Shown here in pieces: positions 41,465-51,600 of a DNA stretch of 64,000 nucleotides. Source of the stretch: Micromonospora alfalfae (GTDB taxonomy: Bacteria; Actinomycetota; Actinomycetes; Mycobacteriales; Micromonosporaceae); assembly GCF_022230925.1 (NCBI RefSeq), contig NZ_JAKKFH010000036.1:18273-82272 (forward strand), read 5' to 3'. The position numbers and the translations under genes were made by a program. The notes beneath the pieces are model-generated. The model made no database searches. It was not told the origin of the DNA and saw only the letters and a program-made list of their open reading frames with translations. Each line of letters opens with the position of its first letter. Position 1 is the first letter of the stretch.

Positions 41465-42070
41465 TCAGAATGCCTGCTCGATGGCGGACCGCAACGACTG
41501 CTTGTAGGAGTTGCTGGTCTCGGTGGCCCCGGAGACGGTGTTGAGGTTCGCGTTCTGCTTTCGCACCACCTCACTGGGGGTGCCAGGAGCGCCGGTGCCG
41601 TCGTAGGCGAGACGGACGTCGCCGCTGTGGATGTCGGATTCACCCCCGCTGGGCAGCGACAGCGCCACGGCCTCGACGATCCGGCTACCCGAGACGACGA
41701 TCTGCACCTGCACGTACCCGTACTCGTTCTCGAAGCCGTTGCCGGTGACCCGGCGGGTGGTCGACTGGGGCGCCTTGGTGGTGGTCCGTGGCGCGCTGGG
41801 GGCCTTCGTCGTCCTGGTGCCCGACGGGCGCGCGGTGGTCTTGCCGGGCTTGGGCGACGTCGACGGCTTGGCGCTTCCCGATGGTGTCGGCGTGCCGGCG
41901 GCCGGGTCGGTGCCCGGCGCACCCGGTTCGGTGCCCGGCCCGGAGGGGTTGACCGGCTGCGCGGTCGGCAGGTTCTGGGCGACCTGGCTGGTGCCTGGCG
42001 AGCCCTTGAACACCACAAGCGCTGTGGTGCTGGCGGCCAGGCCGGTGATCGCGAGGAGCGCGCGACGCAT
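41465..42070 (-). CDS. FMN-binding domain protein, membrane-anchored, flavinylation target
   Basis: The 201-residue protein has an N-terminal anchor/signal (residues 3-22), a long Pro/Ser/Thr linker (35-105) and an FMN-binding domain (110-201). The SGATETS motif at 180-186 is the site where ApbE attaches FMN to the threonine. It thus forms an extracytosolic redox domain. It lies between the ferric-reductase-like gene and apbE, spaced 14 bp and 1 bp, so it belongs to their operon and should pass electrons on from the membrane reductase. Confidence 0.92.
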   Translation of the reverse strand: MRRALLAITGLAASTTALVVFKGSPGTSQVAQNLPTAQPVNPSGPGTEPGAPGTDPAAGTPTPSGSAKPSTSPKPGKTTARPSGTRTTKAPSAPRTTTKAPQSTTRRVTGNGFENEYGYVQVQIVVSGSRIVEAVALSLPSGGESDIHSGDVRLAYDGTGAPGTPSEVVRKQNANLNTVSGATETSNSYKQSLRSAIEQAF

Positions 42071-42083
42071 GGGGATGCCCTTC

Positions 42084-43502
42084 CTACAGCTCGAACGTGG
42101 CCAGATGGATCTGCCGTCGGGGCACGCCGGCCCGCCGCAGCGCCCGCACCGACTGTTCCACCAACCCGGGCGGCCCGCACAGGTAGACGTCGCGTCGGGC
42201 CACGTCGGGCACCAGTTGCCGCAGCCCGTCCGGGCTCATCAGCTGGCGGGGGCCGGGGTCGTCGCGGGAGCCGATGACGTACCAGACGGAGGTGTCGCGT
42301 TCCTGGGCCAGCCAGTCCAACTCGCGGCTGAGCAGCACGTCGGCCGGTGTGCGGGCGCGGTAGATCAGCGCGGCGCCCGGCGGCAACTCCTCCAGCATGG
42401 CCCGGATCGGCGTGATGCCGCTGCCACCGGCGATCAGCAGCGCCCGCTCGCGGAGCCGGTGCGCGGCGGTGAAGGTTCCCGACGGGCCTTCGGCCCAGAC
42501 CCGGGTGCCCGGTTCCAGGTCGCGCAGGTCGGCGGTGTGGGTGCCAACCACCTTGACGGTGACCCGCAGCCAGCGGCCGTTCGCGGCGGCGGAGACGGAG
42601 AACGGGTGTGACTGCCACCAGCAGCCCCGGGTGAGGAACCGCCAGCGGAAGTGTTGGCCGCCGAGCATCGCCAGCCGGCCGAGCCGCTCCCCAGTGAGGT
42701 AGATGGAGATGGTGTCGGTGCTCTCGGCGACCACGTCGGCGACCCGCAGCTTGTAGCGCAGGTTGAACGCCAGCGGTGCGATCACGCGGCCCCAGAGCAG
42801 GGCGGCGACCACCAGCACGTACAGCGCGATCCAGCCGGTGCGCACCGGGCCGGGCCGGTACAGCTGCGCGCCGTGGGTGAACTGGTGGCCGAAGCCGAGC
42901 AGCAGGATGAGGTAGCTGGACAGGTGCAGCAGGTGCCACATCTCGTAGGGCAACGCCCGCCGGATCGCCCGGATGCTGCTGAAGCCGACCAGCATCATGA
43001 TGCCGGCCGCGACGAACGCCGAGACCATGTCCTCGTAGTCGCCGAGCAACGTGCCGACCTCGGCGAGGATCGACTGGTTACGCAGGTCGGCGTAGCCGAC
43101 CAGGATCAGCGACATGTGCGCCAGCACGGTGACCAGCAGTGTGGCGCCGATGTCCCGGTGCCAGCGGGCCATGTGCTCGCCGCCGATCCACCGTTCCAGC
43201 ACCGGCAGTCGGCTCATCATCAGCACCTGCACCAGCAGCAGGTAGCCGGCGACCAGGCCGGTGATCCGGCCGGCCGCGGTGACGGTGGTCGCTGTGCTCC
43301 GCAACGATCCGGCCGGGGTGCCCAGCCACCAGGGCAGCACGCTGGCGAGCAGGCCGACCAGGAGCAGCACGCCCAGCAGCCGTCGGCCGCCGGGCCCGCG
43401 CCGGTCCGGGATCTGCGGGGGTACGGGCGCAGCCGACCGGCCGCCGTGCCGGGACGAGGTCCCGGTACGACGGCCGGCGGCGTGGGTGTGCGAATACGTC
43501 AC
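42084..43502 (-). CDS. Ferric-reductase-like transmembrane protein with NAD(P)H/FAD domain
   Basis: The 472-residue protein has about six membrane helices in the first 240 residues with haem-type histidines (ARWHRDIG, VLAHMSLI, MWHLLHLSSYLILLLGFGHQ) and a C-terminal ferredoxin-reductase fold: FRWRFLT, SHPFSVS (FAD binding), LLIAGGSGITPIRAMLEEL (NAD(P)H binding) and VYLCGPPGLVEQS. It should move electrons from cytosolic NAD(P)H through the membrane to an outside acceptor such as the FMN-binding protein. GTG 43502 overlaps the DUF1501 stop (GTGA), so the genes are coupled. Confidence 0.92.
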   Translation of the reverse strand: MTYSHTHAAGRRTGTSSRHGGRSAAPVPPQIPDRRGPGGRRLLGVLLLVGLLASVLPWWLGTPAGSLRSTATTVTAAGRITGLVAGYLLLVQVLMMSRLPVLERWIGGEHMARWHRDIGATLLVTVLAHMSLILVGYADLRNQSILAEVGTLLGDYEDMVSAFVAAGIMMLVGFSSIRAIRRALPYEMWHLLHLSSYLILLLGFGHQFTHGAQLYRPGPVRTGWIALYVLVVAALLWGRVIAPLAFNLRYKLRVADVVAESTDTISIYLTGERLGRLAMLGGQHFRWRFLTRGCWWQSHPFSVSAAANGRWLRVTVKVVGTHTADLRDLEPGTRVWAEGPSGTFTAAHRLRERALLIAGGSGITPIRAMLEELPPGAALIYRARTPADVLLSRELDWLAQERDTSVWYVIGSRDDPGPRQLMSPDGLRQLVPDVARRDVYLCGPPGLVEQSVRALRRAGVPRRQIHLATFEL

Positions 43503-44881
43503 GCGTACAGCTTCATCGGGGCGTACTTCTGGCGGGGGAAGACCTTGTCGACCTCCGCGTTGGTGAGCCCGAACCGGCCCTGCGCCACAGCGCCGTAGAC
43601 GTTGAACATGTTGTTGTACTCCGGCACGTCACCGGAGTCCAGCTTGTCCAGACCGTTCCAGGTGCCCAGCAGCGAACCGGCCAGCTTCTTGCCGGACAGC
43701 AGGGTGACCACGCCGCCGTGCCCGTGGTCGGTGCCGTTGTTGTTGGAGCCGACCCGACGGCCGAACTCGCTGGACACCATGATCGTCACGTCGGCGGCCT
43801 TCGGGCCGAGGTCGGTGAAGAAGGCGGCCATCGCGTTTGCCAGCTCGTTGAGGCGGCGGTGCAGCTGGCCGCCCTCGCGGGTGCCCTGGTTCTCGTGGGT
43901 GTCGTAGCCACCCATGCCGACGGTGGCGACCCGGACGTTGGCGCCGCCCTTGATCAACTGGGCGAGTTGCTGGAACGCGTTACCGACGCCCTCGTACTTG
44001 ACGCCCTCGGCGGGCTGGTACGGCTTGGCGGCGAGCTTCTGGGCGGTGGCCAGCGCGCCCATGCCCTCCTGCACGGCTTCCTCGACCGGGTGGTTGATCC
44101 CGGTGAAGAGGCCCTTGATGGCCTTCTCGGTGGCGGCCCGGAACCGCTCGTCACCGTTGAGCCGCAGGGAGCCGACGTTGTTCAGCGAGAGCGCGCCGTT
44201 GTTGCCGACCAGCGAACGGGGCAACGTGCTGCCGATGCCGACGCTGCGGAACGCGGTGCCCTTGCCCAGGTTGTCGACCAGACCGTCGAGCCAACCCCGG
44301 CCGCCGGTCTCGTTGGGCAGCCCGCCCAGGTTGCAGGCGTCGGCGGCCTGGAAGTGGCTGCGGGACAGCCGCTCGTCGGAGACCGCCGGGATGAAGCCCA
44401 GCTGACCGGCAGTGAGCCACTTCTCCAGCGGCTTGAACGCGCTGGTCAGCTTGAAGCCGCGGCCCAGGGCCAGCGAGTCGTTGCCGAGCAGCAGGTCGGG
44501 CCGGGCCTTGTTGAGCACCGCGTCGTTGTCCGGCGCGATCAGGCTCAGGCCGTCCAGCCCGCCGTAGAGGAAGACGTGGATCAGGGTGCCGGTCTTGGTC
44601 GCCGCGAACGACGCCGAGGTGGTGACGAACTGGGCGGTGGCCAGCGCGGTGGCGGTGGCCGCGGCACCGGCGACGAAGGTCCGCCGGGTCACGCCGCGAC
44701 CGTCCTGCTGGGCCTCCTCCAGGTCCTCCAGGGTGCGGTACCTGTCGAACTCGGCGGCGTTCTCGGCGGCGACGATGTCCGCCTCGGCGCGCAGCAACGC
44801 CTCGGCCGGGTTGTCGGCCAGCCGTCGCACGTCGGGGCATTCGGGGTGCAGGGGGAAAGAGTTGTACACAGTCTTCTCCAT
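43499..44881 (-). CDS. DUF1501 protein, Tat-exported
   Basis: The 460-residue protein has a twin-arginine signal near residues 65-85 (TRRTFVAGAAATATALATA) preceded by a 60-residue cytosolic-type extension. The mature part has FLYGGLDGLSLIAP and MVSSEFGRR, with the DUF1501 sulfatase/phosphatase-like metal fold (GTDHGHGG near residue 390). DUF1501 genes are almost always next to DUF1800 genes and their reaction is unknown. The ATG at 44881 is 8 bases after the DUF1800 stop. It is followed by the electron-transfer genes. Confidence 0.9.
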   Translation of the reverse strand: MEKTVYNSFPLHPECPDVRRLADNPAEALLRAEADIVAAENAAEFDRYRTLEDLEEAQQDGRGVTRRTFVAGAAATATALATAQFVTTSASFAATKTGTLIHVFLYGGLDGLSLIAPDNDAVLNKARPDLLLGNDSLALGRGFKLTSAFKPLEKWLTAGQLGFIPAVSDERLSRSHFQAADACNLGGLPNETGGRGWLDGLVDNLGKGTAFRSVGIGSTLPRSLVGNNGALSLNNVGSLRLNGDERFRAATEKAIKGLFTGINHPVEEAVQEGMGALATAQKLAAKPYQPAEGVKYEGVGNAFQQLAQLIKGGANVRVATVGMGGYDTHENQGTREGGQLHRRLNELANAMAAFFTDLGPKAADVTIMVSSEFGRRVGSNNNGTDHGHGGVVTLLSGKKLAGSLLGTWNGLDKLDSGDVPEYNNMFNVYGAVAQGRFGLTNAEVDKVFPRQKYAPMKLYA

Positions 44882-44889
44882 CGGGTGCC

Positions 44890-46971
44890 TCACCGGAGGT
44901 GGTGCTGGGGGGAAGCGAGGATCGCCCGCGCGACGGCGGTGATGGCCCCGTTGAACGTGGCGTCGACCTTGGTGGTCGCCGCCACACCGGCCACGCCGAG
45001 GATGAGGTTCTTCTCCCGCGTGCTCAACTTCTGGCCCACCAGACGCAGGGAGAGCGCGTCCACGTACGCACCGGCCGTCGCCGGCGGCTTGGCGACCAGC
45101 TTCTCCGGCGCCGTGTATGTGAAGGTGGTGCGGTAGCCGGCGAGGATCTCGCCCGCCTCGTTCCAGCCGTTGACCATGGTGCCGGCCGAGGTCCACGCGA
45201 CGTAGACGTCCGGGTAGCCGTCCGGGGTCGGATGACCCATCGGGGACTGGCCCAGCTCGCGCATCTTGTCGTGGATCTGGCGCAGCCCTCGGGCGTACGC
45301 GGTGCGCTTGCTGTCGCCGTTGTTGTGCTTCGGCGACGCCTCCGGCGAGACGCCCAGGGTGCGGTACGTGGCGACCAGGTACTCCATCGGCCGGCGCACC
45401 TTCTGACCCACGCCGGCCCAGAACTCCGAGGAGCAGAACAGCGTCATCAGGACCGGCTTGATCATGCCCTTGTTGGTGGTGTACGTCTTGGCCAGCCGGT
45501 CCACCAGGGACTTCGGCGGGGTGTCCGAGACGAACCGGGTGGCAAGGCTCTGCGCCACGTACTTCGCCGTCGACGGGTGCGTCGCGATGTAGGTGATGTA
45601 CGCGTCGATCGCCGCTTCGGCCTTCTTCGGGTCGGACGAGTTGTTCGCGTGGGTGAAGCCGAGGATCTTCACCTTGCCGACGTAGTGCTGCTCGGGGCGG
45701 AAGACGTACTTGCCCTTGTCGTCGACACCGCGGCCGGTCTGCAACATGGCGGCCTGCCGGACGTCCGGCTCCTTGTAGCCGCCGTCGACGCCGACCGAGT
45801 AGAGCTCGAGGTTCTCCCGGGCGAGGTTCTCGTTGATCGCGTCCTTGCGGGAGTCCTTCTGGTTCAGGTAGATCAGCAGCGCCGGGTGCTTGTTCGCGGC
45901 GACCAGCATCTCGGGGTAGCTGCCCAGCGCGTGCTTGCGCACGACGTCCTGGTCGAACGAGTTGCGGTACACCTCGCCGCCGTCGAAGTCCGCTGCGACG
46001 TGCAGGAAGTCGTTCCAGAAGTCGACCATCACCTCGAACAGCTGGCGCTTGGACCAGATCTGCCGGGCGATGGTGGCGTCGACCATCTCCCGCTCCGGGT
46101 GGGCGTCCTGCTCGTTGAGCTTGTCCCGCTGGTCGCGTAGCTGCTGCACGGAGAGCTTCTGGGTCGGCAGCTCGGCGAGCTTCAGCTCGCCCTTGCTCGG
46201 CTCCAACTTCTCCGGGTCGAGCTGGGCGCGGATCCAGGCGTCCATGCCCTCGCGCTTGATGTCGGCGACCACCGCGGGCGTCGCACCGAAGGTGGCGCGC
46301 CGGGCCAGGTGCAGGATCGGGTCCTTGGCCAGCACCGTCTTGACTGTCACCTTGGTCGCCGCCGCGGCCGCTGCCGGGCCGGAGAAGGTCCGCCCGCCGG
46401 CCGGCGCGTTCTTCTTCAGCGCCTCACCGGCCCGCGAGCCCATGTAGCTTTCGTTCTGCTCGGTGTAGGTACGCACGGTGCTGGGCTGCTGGCCGCTGGG
46501 GCGCGCCGCGGTGCCGTCGGTAACCGTGCTGCCGGTCGCGTCGCCGGCCGCCGCCTCGTCGCCGAAGAGGCCACGGATCTGCGGGGTCATGGCGAGCGCG
46601 GCGCCACCGGCGACGACGGCGGCGGTGCCGCCGAGGGCCACCATCGCCTTACGTCGGCCGACCTTGCGACCCGGCTCGTTGTCATCGTCGAGGGTGGGCA
46701 GTCCGGTACCGGCAGGTCGTGCCGGGGCCGGACGGCCGAGGCCCTCCGGGCCGACCCACTGCGGACCGCGCGGGGCGGGCGCGGGCTGCCCGGCGTACTG
46801 CTCACGCGGGTCGGCCTGCGCGGCGTAGCCGCCCTGGTAGGGGTGGGGCGAGTCGTAGCCGTAGGGCGCGGGCGTGTGGGGGTCGCCGTAGCCGTCAGCG
46901 CTGGGGTGCTGATGTCCGTCCCAACCGCGGTCGTCCCGCGGTCGACGTGGTGGCACATTCTGGTCGGCCAT
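44890..46971 (-). CDS. DUF1800 protein, Tat-exported
   Basis: The 693-residue protein has a long Pro/Gly/Tyr-rich N-terminus (1-100), then GRRKAMVALGGTAAVVAGGA (twin arginine at 106-107) and the DUF1800 body (HLARRATFGATPAVVADI, ARENLELYSVGVDGGYKEPD, MLQTGRGVDDKGKYVFRPEQ). DUF1800 proteins have unknown function and are linked to DUF1501. It heads the five-gene operon. A Tat signal placed behind a 100-residue extension is unusual and may be membrane-tethered. Confidence 0.9.
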   Translation of the reverse strand: MADQNVPPRRPRDDRGWDGHQHPSADGYGDPHTPAPYGYDSPHPYQGGYAAQADPREQYAGQPAPAPRGPQWVGPEGLGRPAPARPAGTGLPTLDDDNEPGRKVGRRKAMVALGGTAAVVAGGAALAMTPQIRGLFGDEAAAGDATGSTVTDGTAARPSGQQPSTVRTYTEQNESYMGSRAGEALKKNAPAGGRTFSGPAAAAAATKVTVKTVLAKDPILHLARRATFGATPAVVADIKREGMDAWIRAQLDPEKLEPSKGELKLAELPTQKLSVQQLRDQRDKLNEQDAHPEREMVDATIARQIWSKRQLFEVMVDFWNDFLHVAADFDGGEVYRNSFDQDVVRKHALGSYPEMLVAANKHPALLIYLNQKDSRKDAINENLARENLELYSVGVDGGYKEPDVRQAAMLQTGRGVDDKGKYVFRPEQHYVGKVKILGFTHANNSSDPKKAEAAIDAYITYIATHPSTAKYVAQSLATRFVSDTPPKSLVDRLAKTYTTNKGMIKPVLMTLFCSSEFWAGVGQKVRRPMEYLVATYRTLGVSPEASPKHNNGDSKRTAYARGLRQIHDKMRELGQSPMGHPTPDGYPDVYVAWTSAGTMVNGWNEAGEILAGYRTTFTYTAPEKLVAKPPATAGAYVDALSLRLVGQKLSTREKNLILGVAGVAATTKVDATFNGAITAVARAILASPQHHLR

Positions 46972-47403
46972 GTACCAATCCCGATTTCTGATGAGCGCCG
47001 GAAGCTGCTACCGGGCAGGTGCGGCAGGTGCGGCGACTGTTGCCTGAGGGGGTTGCTACGGCAAGGTAACCAAGGCCCCAGGGCCCTTCAAGGTGGCCGG
47101 AACCCACTCGTGAGGGCACTTAAGACAGCGCTCAGCGCGACAGCGGCGGCGGGCTGTGGGATGGACCTGCCCGCAGACCTTCCCAGCAGGGCGTACGCGT
47201 GGCGTGCCGAGCACGGATCGGACCACGCCGCCGTACGCGACAGTTACGGCCTCGTTCACCACCAAAGGCAAACTTAAGGCTCAGGTAAGTCGGACATGAG
47301 GCGCGCTCGCGTGCAGGAAAAGTAGCAGCAGCGGGCGAGCGTGAGCCGCCACCGCAGCGGGTATGCCGCCGAACCGCTGAACGCGTGAGGGGAAGGCAGC
47401 GCC
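46972..47403. other. Intergenic region of 432 bp, promoter area of divergent DUF1800 and DUF3040 genes
   Basis: No gene, RNA or clear repeat is seen. It must contain the promoter of the DUF1800 operon on the minus strand and that of the DUF3040 gene on the plus strand, but no consensus pair of -35 and -10 boxes stands out. The DUF3040 gene is preceded by GAGGGGAAGG. Confidence 0.5.
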
Positions 47404-47661
47404 ATGCTCAGCAAAGAGGATCAGCGCAGATTCGACCAGATCACCCGTCAGCTCCGGGAAAGTGACCCGGCCTTCTTCAACCGGCTGGACCACCGGGCCC
47501 GAGCCCGCAGGGGCCGCTACCTGATGTTGTTGACCATCGTGCTGTGGGCGTCGCTGCCGGCGATAGCCGTGTTCGCCGGTCGACTCACCGGCGCGATCTG
47601 CGCGGTGGTGCTGGTGGCCAATGCCGCGATCATGTGGCGGTTCCGCCGCCGCTGGACGTGA
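47404..47661 (+). CDS. DUF3040 small membrane protein
   Basis: The 85-residue protein starts MLSKEDQRRFDQITRQLRES, then DPAFFNRLDHRARARRGRYL, and has two membrane segments (LMLLTIVLWASLPAIAVFAG; GAICAVVLVANAAIMWRF). This is the DUF3040 pattern. Function unknown; common in actinobacteria. GAGGGGAAGG precedes the ATG. Confidence 0.9.
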   Translation: MLSKEDQRRFDQITRQLRESDPAFFNRLDHRARARRGRYLMLLTIVLWASLPAIAVFAGRLTGAICAVVLVANAAIMWRFRRRWT

Positions 47662-47707
47662 CTGCTCAACCGCTCAACGGGACGGCTCAACAGGTGGACG
47701 TGACAGC

Positions 47708-48637
47708 TCACCTGTCGGCCGGACCGAACGCCCGGTACGCGCGGCGCAACCGTTCGAGCAGTCCCGGCCCACCGATGGCCGGGGCCGGCGCTCCGAGCTG
47801 GCGCAGCAGCAGGTCGGTGCCGGTCACCAGTCGGGGCGGCCGATCCGGCAGCGGCACCGGCGCTGACCAGAACCGGTCCGCTGTGTCCGCCAGCGGCGTC
47901 GCCGACAGCCCGGCCAGCGCCCGAGCGGCGCCGACCGGCGCCACGACGTCCACTGTCGACGCCGCACCGTCCGGTCCGGACGGTGGGTCGAGCGGTGGGG
48001 GCGCCGAGGTCGCACCGGTGGTCGCGGCTCGCCGGGCGCGGAGTTCGTCGAGCAACTCCGCCCGGGACCGACCGCGCCAGTGCAGCAGCTCGAACGGGTC
48101 CGCGTCGAACGCCTCGGCCAGCAGGTAGAACGTCGCCGCGAGGTGCTTGCACGGCACCGCGAAGTCGGGGCAGTTGCAGCGCTGGGTCAACTCGTCCACG
48201 GCGGCCGGGAAGAGCGGCGCGCCGGCCGCGGCGAACAGCTCCTCCAACTCGTCGGGGAGATCTCCGGCGAGCAGCCGGGCGCTGAAGAACGCCTGCCCGG
48301 CCAGCTCGTCCTCGATTCGGGACCAGAGCGCCGCCGGGAACGGCTTCAGCGCGATCGACACCTGGTACGGCTGCGGCCGGGAGCCCTGCACCACCGCGTC
48401 GACCCGGCCGGGGGTGATGTCGAGCGTGAGCACCTGACCGGCTCGCGCGTACGACCGGCCCCGGGTCAGCCGGGTACCGAGCGCGAACGACTCCAGCACC
48501 TCCAGGAAACGCCGCGACCACCAGGACCTGCCGATCGCGCCCCGGGCACTGCGTGCCCGCAGACCCCCGTCGACCCGACGCGGACGCCCGTAGTCGGCGA
48601 ACCGGTCGGTGCTCACGTCGGCGCTCCGCTCGCTCAC
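47708..48637 (-). CDS. SWIM zinc-finger protein, helicase partner
   Basis: The 309-residue protein contains a SWIM zinc finger: CNCPDFAVPCKHLAATFYLL at about residues 155-174, with CxCx(n)CxH ligands. SWIM domains bind DNA or protein. It is encoded directly after the SNF2 helicase, with GTG 48637 overlapping the helicase stop (GTGA), so the two are translated together and probably act as a complex in DNA repair or chromatin work. The C-terminus is Pro/Ala-rich. Confidence 0.88.
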   Translation of the reverse strand: MSERSADVSTDRFADYGRPRRVDGGLRARSARGAIGRSWWSRRFLEVLESFALGTRLTRGRSYARAGQVLTLDITPGRVDAVVQGSRPQPYQVSIALKPFPAALWSRIEDELAGQAFFSARLLAGDLPDELEELFAAAGAPLFPAAVDELTQRCNCPDFAVPCKHLAATFYLLAEAFDADPFELLHWRGRSRAELLDELRARRAATTGATSAPPPLDPPSGPDGAASTVDVVAPVGAARALAGLSATPLADTADRFWSAPVPLPDRPPRLVTGTDLLLRQLGAPAPAIGGPGLLERLRRAYRAFGPADR

Positions 48638-51600
48638 TCCACCACCGCGCCGGCTTCCAGGGCGAACAGGTCCCGCAACTGGCCGGTGGACAACTCGGTG
48701 ATCCACTGCTCACCGGTGCCGACCACCCGTTCGGCGAGGCTGCGCTTGTCGGCGATCATCGCGGCCACCTTCTCCTCGACAGTGCCGGCGCACACGAACT
48801 TGCGCACCTGCACCCGTCGACGCTGCCCGATCCGGAACGCCCGGTCGGTGGCCTGGTCCTCGACCGCCGGGTTCCACCACCGGTCCACATGCACCACGTG
48901 GTTCGCGGCGGTAAGGGTCAGCCCGGTGCCGCCGGCCTTGAGGGAGAGGACGAACAGCGGCGGACCCTCCGCAGACTGGAAACGCTGCACCAGGGCGTCC
49001 CGCTCGGCCTTGCCGAGGCCACCGTGCAGGAACAGCACCTCCCTGCCGAACCGCGCCGACAGGTGACCCCGCAACATCGCACCGAACTCGGCGTACTGGG
49101 TGAAGAGCAGTGCCCGCTCCCCCGCCGCCAGCACCTCCTCAAGGATCTCGGTGAGCCGAGCCAGCTTGCCGGAGCGGCCCTCCAGCGGTGAGCCGTCGCG
49201 CAGCAACTGGGCGGGGTGGTTGCAGACCTGCTTGAGGCGGGTCATGGTGGCCAGCACCAGGCCGCGTCGTTCGATGCCGTCGCTGGTCTCGATCCGGGCG
49301 AGCATGTCGTCGACCACCACCCGGTACAGCGCGGCCTGCTCCGCAGTGAGGTTGCAGAGCACCTCCATCTCCAGCTTCTCCGGCAGGTCGGAGATGATCG
49401 ACGAGTCGGTCTTGAGCCGGCGCAACACGAACGGGCCGGTGATCCGGCGCAGCCGCTCGGCGGCCTCGACGTCGCCGTGCCGCTCGATCGGCTCGGCGAA
49501 CCGTTTGCGGAACGTCGCGGCCGGCCCGAGCAGACCCGGGTTGGCGAACTGCATGATCGACCAGAGGTCGGCGAGGCGGTTCTCCACCGGTGTGCCGGTC
49601 ACCGCCACCCGCTGCCGGGCGGGCAGCGCGCGAACCGCCTCGGCCTGCCGGGTCGACGCGTTCTTGATCGCCTGCGCCTCGTCCACCACCACCCGGTGCC
49701 AGTCGATGCCGGCCAGGTCGGCGGCGTCGCGGGCGGCCACCGAGTAGGTGGTGAGGACCAGGTCCGCGCCGTGCGCGGCCGCCGTGAACTCCGCTCCCCG
49801 CGCCCGCTCGGCACCATGGTGTACGTGCACCCGCAGCTCCGGGGTGAACCGGGCCGCCTCCCGCTGCCAGTTGCCGACCAGCGACATCGGACAGACCAGC
49901 AGGGTCGGCCCGGCCTCCGGTGGGTCCCCGGCGAGCAGCGCGAGCAGTTGCACCGTCTTGCCCAGCCCCATGTCGTCGGCGAGCACACCGCCCAGACCGA
50001 GTGAGCGCAGGAAGGCGAGCCAGGCCAGCCCCCGCTGCTGGTACGGCCGCAGCGTCCCCCGGAAGCCCGGTGGCGGGTCCAGCGGGGTGAGTCGCCGCTC
50101 GACCGCGCCGGCGAGCAGGTCGCCCAGCGCCCCGTCGGCGGTCACCTCCAGCACCGGCAGCTCGCCGGTGGCCTCACCGTCGGCCAGCCCGAGGCGGAGC
50201 AGGTCGGCGACGGTCAGCTCGCCCGCGGAGCGGAGCAGGCGCAGCCCGGCCGCGAGCCGCCCCGGGTCCAGTTCCACCCACCGGCCGCGGAGCCGTACCA
50301 GCGGGGTCTTCGTCTCGGCCAACGCCGCCAACTCCTCGGCGGAGAGCGGCTGGTCACCGAGTGCGATCTCCCAGCGGTAGTCGACAAGGGCGTCCAGGCC
50401 GACTCCGGCATCGGTGCCACCCACGGTGCCCGGCGCGGTGCGGCTGCGCGCCCGCAACCGGGCGCCCAGTCGCGCCGACGGACGCTGCCACCAGGACGGC
50501 AGCAGCACCCCGAAACCGGCCGCGTGCAGCACCGGGGCGCCCGCACTGAGGAACCGGTGCGCCCCCTCGACGTCGAGTTCCATCGCCTCCGGGGCGGCGG
50601 TACGCAGCGCGGCGTCCAGGTCCGGCCAGAGCCTGCTGGCCCGGCCCAGCTCGGCGAGGAGCGTCTCCTGCGGGTTGGCCGTCCGGCCAACCAGGCCGCC
50701 GAGGGTCTGCGGCGCTCGCCAGATGTCCCCGGCATCCACGTGCAGGCCGGGTTCGTCCGCGGCCTGCAACCCGAACTCCAACCGCCAGCGCCCGGCACCG
50801 ATCGACCCGACCGACACCGGCGCGCTGTCGGCGGACACCGGCGCGCTCGCGTCGTCGGCGGACACCGACCCGGGCGCGCTCTCGGCGGACACCGACGCGG
50901 GCGCATCGTCGGCGGACCTCACCCGGGTGGCCAGGATCGGTTCGGTGACCTCGTCGAGGGCTGGTTCGACCAGGCGGAAACTGGCCCGCACCGGGCCACC
51001 GGCGGCGTCGCGCTGCCAGGCGTCCAGTTCGGTGGAGAGGCTGTCCAGCCCGGCCGGGTCGATGGTGAAGTCCCGCTGCGGGCCGGCGAGCGCGGCGAGC
51101 CAGGCCGGCGCCGGACCACCAGGGCGCAGCCCTCGTGCCAGCGTGGTGGTCGCCAGCGCGGCCCGCGCGGCGGCGTCGGTGAACGCGTCGAGCGCATCCG
51201 CGACCAGGACGGCAGCGGTCAGCTCAGACCCGCCCGAACCAACAATCGCCGCAGCGGAGGTGGCGGCGCTCCCAGTGGGCCCCTGAGCAGTGCCGGCGGA
51301 CGACGGCAATGCGGCGGACGGCGACGCGGCGGCGGACGGCGGCAACGCGGCGGCGGACGGCAGGACGGCAGCGCGGGCGGCGGGTGGCAGGGCCAGCGCC
51401 AGCGCGCGCGCCCAGGCGGCGTCGGTGCCGGTCAGCAGCGGACGCCAGACCGCCTGCGCGAGCACCTGCCCGCCCGACGCCGTCGTCGTGCCCGCGCCGG
51501 GCGCCCAGTCAACCGTCGTCGTGCCCGCACCGGCCCTCGCCACGCCTGCGCCGGGCGTCTGGTCGACCGCTGTCGCGCCAGCGTCGGGCGTCTGGTCGGC

